From Welwitschia mirabilis (Eukaryota > Gnetophyta > Gnetopsida > Welwitschiales): a stretch of DNA of 42,597 bases. The stretch spans positions 128,263,384 through 128,305,980 of the forward strand of contig JBOZIK010000001.1 of NCBI GenBank assembly GCA_051453625.1, written 5' to 3'. Shown here in pieces: positions 35,501-42,597 of the stretch (positions are counted from its first letter, which is position 1; every line of letters starts with the position of its first letter). The notes under the pieces are model-generated. The model made no database searches. It was not told where the DNA came from and worked only from the letters and a program-made list of their open reading frames with translations. The position numbers were made by a program, and so were the translations under genes.

Positions 35501-36122
35501 TCTATCGAAAGGGCTAAGAACATCATTTATAATCATCCTTTGATGATGCTAGTAATCATTCCTAGAGGAAGAATTATTTTATCACGTCTTACTAGTTTTC
35601 CCATTTGGGAATGTGCTAACCTTGAGGTTAGCATGATGTTTCATTTATAAGTTTAAGTTTCCTTCTTTGATGTAATGTATTATTTTAATTTTACATAATA
35701 AAGACAGTGGCTTTCTTTTCTAATTTTAGCTGTAAATCACTTCATGTATTTAATTCTTAATTAGCATATACTTATTATAAGTTATCAATATTTTAAGTGA
35801 ATCTTCTTGTCCATCTCTTAGTTATGTAGTTTGATTTTGTTTAATGAATCTTGGGATTTATTTCTTACTTTCCATGCTTATGAATAAAATATCACAAATT
35901 AAAGTGACAAAGGATCTCATCAATACTAATGTAATGAATGAAATAATGTCGCCACAATTCATGCCTCATTGAATCTAGTAGATTTATGATGTAAAGTTGG
36001 ACTTACAATATATCTTTGAATATAAATCTCTTATTTTATAAAACATTCATGTTAGTTATTAAGTGCTATGTCTATTTTCGAGAACTCATTTATTAAGTTT
36101 CTTCTACTTCTCTCCCATTCCT

Positions 36123-36222
36123 NNNNNNNNNNNNNNNNNNNNNNNNNNNNNNNNNNNNNNNNNNNNNNNNNNNNNNNNNNNNNNNNNNNNNNNNNNNNNN
36201 NNNNNNNNNNNNNNNNNNNNNN
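36123..36222. other. Assembly gap (100 N) inside the 3' LTR
   Basis: Lies between a normal LTR sequence and a 391-bp segment that belongs with 39339-39735. Confidence 0.95.
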
Positions 36223-36613
36223 AGGTTAAAAATCATTGAAATATCTCTTGATTAAACCTTGAACATGATAGAAGTACTTATTTTAGATTTTCCTGCTGCC
36301 ATTATTTAAATTCTTCCTTAGTCGATTCTTTTGGTAAATCTCATGCTATCACTTGAACATATTTAACTTGACTAATGTTTTACTTTATGAAGTTATCATG
36401 AATATTAAATTTTTTTACTTGTGAATTCTAAGTGATAAAATTAGACTCACCCAATCTTAAGAGATTCATATGTCTATGAACTTCATTTTAAAGATATATG
36501 CCTTGGTTTCTTTTGTTCTCTCTTAATGTTGTAAGTCTTTTATTATGTTCTTCATTGTTTATCATCTTATTACTGAATCCTTATCTGTATGAGTACTTAG
36601 TCATGTGAAATTT
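36223..36613 (+). repeat. 391-bp segment duplicated from 39.3 kb
   Basis: Nearly the same as 39339-39735, both starting AGGTTAAAAATCATTG and ending GAGTACTTAGTCATGTG. It begins at the first base after a gap. Most likely a misplaced contig or haplotype fragment; a true insertion is the alternative. Confidence 0.75.
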
Positions 36614-36820
36614 AAAGTTATTAAGTGCTATGTCTATTTTCGAGATCTTATTTATTAAGTTTCTTCTACTTCTCTCCCATTATTAATTTAAAGTTTTTAA
36701 TTAAATCTCTTTACTAGTTTAGAAGTAAGAGTTTTATTGTGTTTTGGCTATCTCCATCATCCCTGTGGAAATAATGTTAACTAGGTCCTTACTTAGTTTT
36801 ATTCTAAGTTCAGAAATGAT

Positions 36821-38268
36821 AAAGTCTCTTCTCTAAGGTAATTAACTCCATCTCTACTATTTAGCCTAATGTCTCATTAAAGGCCTGTATTTATTTTAAA
36901 ATATTATAATAATAAATAAATAATATAATAATTTAAAAATTAAATATTATAAATAATAGCTTTTACCTTCATAGAACCTAATAAACTATCATCTCTCTGT
37001 GAATAGATAAAGTTTCTTCATTTCTTACTCTCTTCTATAAGGATGCATTTAAAATGATGCAATATTAAAATTTTTAATATATTTTATCTTATTAAATAGG
37101 ATTTTAATTTTATAATGTAATTAAGTAAGAAATTACTTGTAAGAGTGCATGATACCTTATTAGTAGAGCTAATATTTAGTACAACTAGAGTAGGACTAGT
37201 ATTCTTTAATTGATTCTATTATGAACAAAATTATTTTAGCACATTTTATGTGAACATTATAAATAAAAGTTAAACTTAATAATAAATAACATAATACCTT
37301 ATTAGTAAAACTAAAATCTAATATAGTAAGAGAAAGATTCTTTAGATCATCTTGTCTTATGATTTTTAAGTTTACCTCATTCAGTGAATCATCTAATGTT
37401 ATAAACATTAATGGAATTACTTATTCATATTTTTACTTCTTGCGTGATGCTTCCTAGTAATTCAAATTAATTTATAATTGAAAAAATATGATATATTTTC
37501 ATTACATATACATATTAAATAATAAATATAGATGACTTACCTATTTAGAACTTGAAGCCTTTATTCTCAAGGACTTTTAACATTTTTTTTCATTGGTTTT
37601 ATCTATTTAAGCATTTTATATACTTGTTGTAAATCTATCTTTATTTTTTTTATTTTTTTTTTATGTTTTTTAAATATAATAGATTTTATTTTTAGTTTTG
37701 TGTATTTTAGATTAATTTTTAAACTTCCTTTCAGTTTTTTATAGCACTATTTTTCTTAGGGTCTTTCCCTTTTATTTTAAACTCAGTCATTTTAATTTTT
37801 GTACTTTATTTTCTATGACTTATTACAAAAATCAATTTATGCTTCCCTGAGAGTTATAATTACTACTCTTAACCCTTTGCTACTTAAAACAATAGTACCA
37901 CTATTAGACCTCACTAGTGATGTTAATTCCTTTGAGAATTTCTTATCTAACTCTACTCAATTTATCTTTTAAATCTTGTTAGTCTTCTTAGATTTTAGGT
38001 TCCCTCTAAAACCTCAAAAAGTATGAGTTAGATATGCAACCCTTTTAGTAGATTATATGAACTATGTTCTAAACCCCAAATAAATCCTCACATTGAAGGA
38101 ACATCATTTTATTTGAACCGTGAAAATCCTTATAATTTTGCTAGTTACATTCAACCTAAATAAATTATAGGATATTATCATTAACTTAATAAAATTATAA
38201 GGGATTAACTTCAACCTGAATACTCATATATCCTTTTATGTTTTCTTCCACCTTCTAGTGTCCATAAA
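36821..38268. other. Eroded element sequence, no intact gene
   Basis: AT-rich. Around 38.04-38.09 kb a fragment (DYMNYVLNPK) resembles MDQALYNPK of the minus-strand gag segment, so the third gag-related element probably begins upstream of this point. Its LTR was not identified. Confidence 0.35.
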
Positions 38269-38472
38269 TTAGACACTTACCAAGAGATTTTTGAATCTAT
38301 ACCTTCCACCCTCTCTTATAATCCTTATCCTTTATTACCTTATCAATTACCTTTACATCCTAATCCCTATGCTTCATCATTTAACTAATACCCTTAAGCT
38401 CCTAACCCATATTCTTCATTCTTGACTAATACTCTAAAGGATCTTAAACCTGGGGAGATGCAAAAAATTTAA
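38269..38472 (+). pseudogene. Gag-like Pro/Tyr-rich segment, third element
   Basis: Sixty-eight codons in one frame with two internal stops, ending TAA at 38472. Residues include FESIPSTLSYNPYPLLPYQLPLHPNPY, parallel to the segment at 31867-32100. The Copia LTR follows at once, so this copy was probably cut by that insertion. Confidence 0.4.
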
Positions 38473-38828
38473 ACAACTATTACTACCCAAGAAAGAAATT
38501 ATGACATAAAAGTATATAACAAAACAAACTCACTAGCAGAACTCAAATAATTTACAAAACAAGATTTATAGTGGTTTGGGATAGACCCTGCTCCACTCTT
38601 AGAAGACAGTCAATAACCAACATCTTTCCAAATCTTTGTTACTTAACTATCCACTAGGTTTTTAAGCCTGACCTTCAACCTTCATAAAGTATACTATTTT
38701 AGGCTGAGTCTTAACCTTAATAAAATGGACTTTGGCAGGCTAAGTTTTAACCTTCATAAAATAGACTTTTGAAAGCTAAATCTCAACCTTTATAAAATGA
38801 AATTTTTCAGGGTAAGTCTCAACCTTCA
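38455..38828 (-). mobile_element. Copia (SIRE/Maximus-like) LTR, minus strand, partial
   Basis: On the minus strand, AGAGTGGAGCAGGG...CCAAACCACTATAAATCTTG (near 38610-38555) matches the plus-strand LTR at 920-960. Upstream of that in LTR sense lies the 36-bp repeat array. The LTR runs into the 100-N gap at 38829, so its start is not seen. Confidence 0.5.
38677..38828 (+). repeat. 36-bp minisatellite inside the Copia LTR
   Basis: Units start AACCTTCATAAA at exactly 38677, 38713, 38749, 38785 and 38821 (period 36, with no indels). The array enters the N gap at 38829, so its full length is unknown. Confidence 0.85.
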
Positions 38829-38928
38829 NNNNNNNNNNNNNNNNNNNNNNNNNNNNNNNNNNNNNNNNNNNNNNNNNNNNNNNNNNNNNNNNNNNNNNNN
38901 NNNNNNNNNNNNNNNNNNNNNNNNNNNN
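38829..38928. other. Assembly gap (100 N) in the minisatellite
   Basis: Standard-length gap located where a tandem array would break short-read assembly. Confidence 0.95.
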
Positions 38929-39338
38929 GATCCATTCTTTGAGTAGTATCTTGAAGGAATTATATAATGATACTCATGATTTATAAGGTTTTAATAAGAG
39001 ATTAGTTGTTAATTAAATTTATCACTTCTTTATCTCTTATTTGGATTCTAAAATTTGTGCTATCAAAGTTTTATCATTTTACTCTCTTTTCCTCCAATTG
39101 ATTCTACTCCAAAATGATTGTATACCTTTCATGCTTTATCAATTAGTTTCTATTTAGTTTGGCCCTTATTTGTTTAAATAAAACAAGAAAAAAATATAAT
39201 ACTTAAGTGCATCTTTTACATAACTAGTTAAACCTATCAATGGTTAGGTCCTTATCTTTGAAAAAAAGTGCATCTTAAAATGGCTTAGTTGAAATCTCCA
39301 ACCTAAACACTTGGGAAATTTAGAACTTAATGGATAGA

Positions 39339-39735
39339 AGGTTAAAAATCATTGAAATATCTCTTGATTAAACCTTAAACATGATAGAAGCACTTATTTT
39401 ATATTTTTCTCCTGCCATTATTTAAATTCTTCCTTAGTCGATTCTTTTGATAAATCTCATGCTATTACTTGAACATCTTTAACTTGACTAATGTTTTACT
39501 TTATGAATTTATCATGAACATTAAATTTTTTTACTTGTGAATTCTAAGCGATAAAATTAGATTCATCCAATCTTAAGAGATTCATACATCTATGAACTTC
39601 ATTTTAAAGGAATATGCCTTGGTTTCTTTTATTCTCTCTTAATGTTATGAGTCTTTCATTGTTTGCGTGTTCTTCATTGTTTATCATCTTATTACCTAAT
39701 CCTTATCCTTATGAGTACTTAGTCATGTGGAATTT
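39339..39735 (+). repeat. 397-bp segment, parent of the 36.2-kb copy
   Basis: Lies in continuous sequence without gaps on either side, so this is taken as the correct location of the repeated segment. No coding content is recognised. Confidence 0.7.
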
Positions 39736-41443
39736 ATCTTTTTACTAAAAAAAGAAAAAAGAAAAGAAAAGAAATAAACAATGACCATGATCTTTTATAT
39801 TTGAACTAAAACCATGGTCACCATGATGTCCTACTGCAAGTGCACCAGGGCAAATTTTCCTAGGAGGGGTCTTTGACAGTGTGATATGGTAGCTGTGGAA
39901 ACTACATTAAGGAGTCAGTTAGCCATGCTATGCAAGTCCTTACTCCTTTGATACTGGTTACACTCCCCTCATTAGGAAAAATAGTTTTTGCTTAGAGGCT
40001 ATGAGATCAGTGATGTTCCTGATTTTATTAGAGGCATTGCTTATTTTCTAAACTTATTTTCGCATATAGTACTTTCACATGATCATTCTACTTTTTGGAT
40101 TCTAGTGTTATTTTGGGGTATGAGTAGATGAGTTCATTTATAAGCAGCTTTTGATCTTATCATTCTTTGATTAAAAACCTTAGATATACTTGATCTCATC
40201 ATAATCATTACCTATTCGAGTGGTACTTTATGAGTTTTTTACATTATGTCATGCATCATTATCAGGTGATTTTATGATTTCTACCATGGGACTTTGCTAA
40301 GGTGGAATTTTGGATAGGTAAACAATATTCTTTTTGTTCTTAGATGTTCATTTTCATTATGTTTTTCTTAGTTTTTTGGTTTAAAATTTTCAAAGTCATT
40401 TACATATCTTTTTTTATAGAATAATTAGGACTTCGTCATTTGGTACTTTTCTGGTTGTGTTTTTATTTTCACTCGATATTTTTATCCATAAGGATTGTTT
40501 TTCTTTTAGTACTTTAATTGATGCATTCCTTTCACTTTGCTTGATATGTTCCTTTTGTTTTATGCTAATGTTTTTTTTTTTATTTCTTTACTTTTAATTT
40601 TACATACATTCACTTACAAAATCTTGAATGCTTATTAAGTTTGAAATACATTTGAGGAGTTTTTTTGAGCATCGGTGCCTTCTTCTTAGTGCATTATTAT
40701 GGTCTCATAATCCTCTTTCACCAAGATTATGTTTTTTAGGATAATTATTTACTTTTTAACTTCTTCCTAGTTTTCTGTTGCTTTTCTAATTCTTGACTGC
40801 TTTTAGACTTTTTCTTGTTTTTCCTATCTTTCCAACATCTCATTTGATTAGTGTTATTTCATGTTTATCATCCCCAGGACATATAGGATAACTATCATCC
40901 TTTTTATTGTGTTGCAATCCAAGACGTCTTGCTTCATCTATTTAGAGGAGGAAAAACCTTTTTGAGCTTCTTCTCAGATATTAAGTAATAATTTTAAATT
41001 TAAAAAGATCATTTTTTAGCTTTCACAATACCTATTTATGATGAGTTATTTGGATATGATTCATTTTACTTTACTAAAATTTCATAAACTGTATCCAACA
41101 AGAGCACAATAGCATACTTATAGATTTTTTCTAAGCTATGTTTCAGAACATCTAAACATCTTGAATAAGAAAAAAGAATGTTATGATTACTCTTTGTACT
41201 TTTCCCCTTATAGAATACATTAACGAACTTATATGCATCATTTTGAGTTATCGTTACTTAGCTTTACACATTAGTTTCAGTATCACTACCTCAAATTATG
41301 CATACACATTATCATTTTTTGAACTATCATTGTTACATTTTATGATTTATTTGTATGCATGACATTCATTTGTTAAATTGCGATGTGTTTAAGTAAGGAG
41401 GCTTATGAATATATTAGTATTTTTATTAGTTAATTGGATTTTG
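39736..41443. other. No recognisable gene; less AT-rich patch at 39.82-39.97 kb
   Basis: Most of it is AT-rich and featureless. The patch from 39820 to 39965 is clearly richer in G and C and has balanced base order, but shows no frame, tRNA or 5S similarity that I recognise. Confidence 0.4.
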
Positions 41444-41697
41444 ATATCTATTCCTACATAGTAAAAATTAAACTCAAAATTACATTTTTGTAGTTGTTGG
41501 TTATCTTAGTCAAATTGGCTNNNNNNNNNNNNNNNNNNNNNNNNNNNNNNNNNNNNNNNNNNNNNNNNNNNNNNNNNNNNNNNNNNNNNNNNNNNNNNNN
41601 NNNNNNNNNNNNNNNNNNNNATATCTATTCCTACATAGTAAAAATTAAACTCAAAATTACATTTTTGTAGTTGTTGGTTATCTTAGTCAAATTGGCT
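41444..41697 (+). repeat. Perfect 77-bp duplication around a 100-N gap
   Basis: 41444-41520 is identical to 41621-41697, and the 100 N (41521-41620) lie exactly between. This is a failed merge of overlapping contigs. Confidence 0.95.
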
Positions 41698-42597
41698 CAC
41701 AATATAGTTGATTACCTACTTTGTTAGGGATTTGTAAGGCTAAGTAGGAGGCTATGTTGTGATGCTAATTTATAGGATTTTAATGGTATATTTTAAGTAC
41801 TTTTATAGGACATTTATATAGGTTTAGATGTAATTCTGATGATTATAGAGAGTCAATGGAATGATCATGGAAACATGTAATTCTTGGTATATTTGAAGGT
41901 ATTTTAGGCATGTCTGGTACTTAGTGTTTTATAGGAATATTAATGATGAAGAAGGCTAATTTCCTTTAGCCAGAAAGCTTCTGAAAGATGTCATTCCTCA
42001 TGTCATCACCACGACAGCCAGGATGACAATTATTTTGTATAAATTGAACTAAATTATCTTCTAATGGGGTCATGCGATCCATCTAGGATACTAGGTTTTC
42101 TTCTGTAACTTCTAGGGTTATGGTTCTAGAATGTTTAATGTAAAACTATAAATATCTCTCTTATTCTCACTTCTAATTCATCTTTTATATCGGATATTTT
42201 TGTGATGGAAGATTGAAGGATAAGAGGTCCATCCAGTAGCTACAGAGAGAGGTTTATCTTGGTGTTAGGCTGAATATACTCCATTGAGGTATTGCTATTT
42301 TATTGTAAGTGGATATAAAGTTTATGATCAATTTAGTTACTTTTTTCACTCCTATTGTGTAAATGTCCCTTATGATTTAAGTTGATTGTGGTTTGATGGC
42401 AGCTTTATAATTTATTTAGATCATAAGGACAACCTTTGTTAAGGTTAACTTTGTTAGTCTAGATTTTGCATTACATTTCCTTTATTTCATTTCATATTTG
42501 CATATTCTATTTAGTATATCTTATAGTTTATGTTAATTAGGAATACATGATAAACTCTTTTTAATTGACCTGGATTATAAAGAACTAGTTCTTATGA
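41698..42597 (+). other. Possible LTR or promoter region at the window end
   Basis: A TATAAATA at 42147-42154 is followed by a pyrimidine-rich stretch (CTCTCTTATTCTCAC) and a GA-rich leader-like part, an arrangement common in plant LTRs. No coding region follows within the window, and LTR borders were not established. Confidence 0.25.

Larger units (their letters stand above)
29619..36820 (+). mobile_element. Non-autonomous Gypsy-type LTR element, plus strand
   Basis: Order: 5' LTR, tRNA-Asp primer site (31031-31047), gag-like segment (31867-32100), acidic frame (32261-32527), 3' internal region, polypurine tract AGTTGAGGGA (34894-34903), 3' LTR. The internal part is about 3.9 kb, without recognisable pol. 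The 33.6-34.9 kb part aligns in reverse complement with 15.4-16.2 and 18.6-19.4 kb, confirming one family in two orientations. No clear target duplication was found. Confidence 0.7.
34904..36820 (+). mobile_element. Gypsy-type 3' LTR of the plus-strand element, interrupted
   Basis: Begins TGTGATAACACATAG straight after AGTTGAGGGA, a textbook polypurine tract and LTR start. It aligns with the 5' LTR to about 36820. At 36123-36613 it is interrupted by 100 N and a 391-bp segment foreign to the LTR. The bases before the gap (about 36055-36121) are repeated at about 36618-36682. Confidence 0.75.

Noticed and set aside
1-42597. CRISPR arrays, operons or bacterial systems
   Set aside because: No spaced identical repeats of CRISPR type, no gene clusters and no ribosome-binding sites are present; the sequence is plant-like nuclear DNA.

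Overview
The window looks like nuclear DNA of a land plant with a large, transposon-filled and heavily methylated genome. Three things point there: very AT-rich sequence almost without CpG, several layers of decayed LTR retrotransposons with plant-type primer sites, and one compact CpG-rich gene with a plant-like TATA promoter. A gymnosperm or another large-genome plant is a reasonable guess, but the species cannot be fixed from the sequence. It is draft assembly: nine runs of N are present, and several have the same sequence on both sides, so some apparent duplications are probably contig overlaps.

Layout. 1-1100: a Copia-type LTR end (plus strand). 1485-2000: a degenerate 28-bp repeat array. 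4320-6817: a 1.2-kb direct duplication with a 100-N gap exactly at its joint. 8678-8726: a G-run cluster. 9428-9577: a perfect 75-bp tandem duplication. About 10.7-12.5 kb: a CpG-rich island holding the only intact gene seen, on the minus strand (11131-11748). It encodes a 205-residue protein with a Gly-rich repeat region followed by a small domain carrying an LYSxDNRRL motif. 12.6-13.2 kb: two tRNA-like, SINE-like fragments. 13.27-24.85 kb: a minus-strand Gypsy-type element of about 7.5 kb, whose 3' end plus flank has been tandemly duplicated (period about 3159 bp). 25.66-26.46 kb: a dead Copia gag on the minus strand. 29.6-36.8 kb: a second element of the same Gypsy family on the plus strand, with a recognisable but eroded tRNA-Asp primer-binding site. 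36.8-41.5 kb: remains of a third gag-related element interrupted by a Copia LTR on the minus strand. The end of the window has a TATA-type promoter motif but no gene.

The two main Gypsy-type elements are collinear and share a short gag-like Pro/Tyr-rich segment and an acidic reading frame. Neither shows a recognisable protease, reverse transcriptase or integrase, so they look non-autonomous. Base changes in the primer sites and the many in-frame stops fit C-to-T decay at methylated cytosines. The 11-12 kb island has escaped this, which suggests an unmethylated active promoter and gene.
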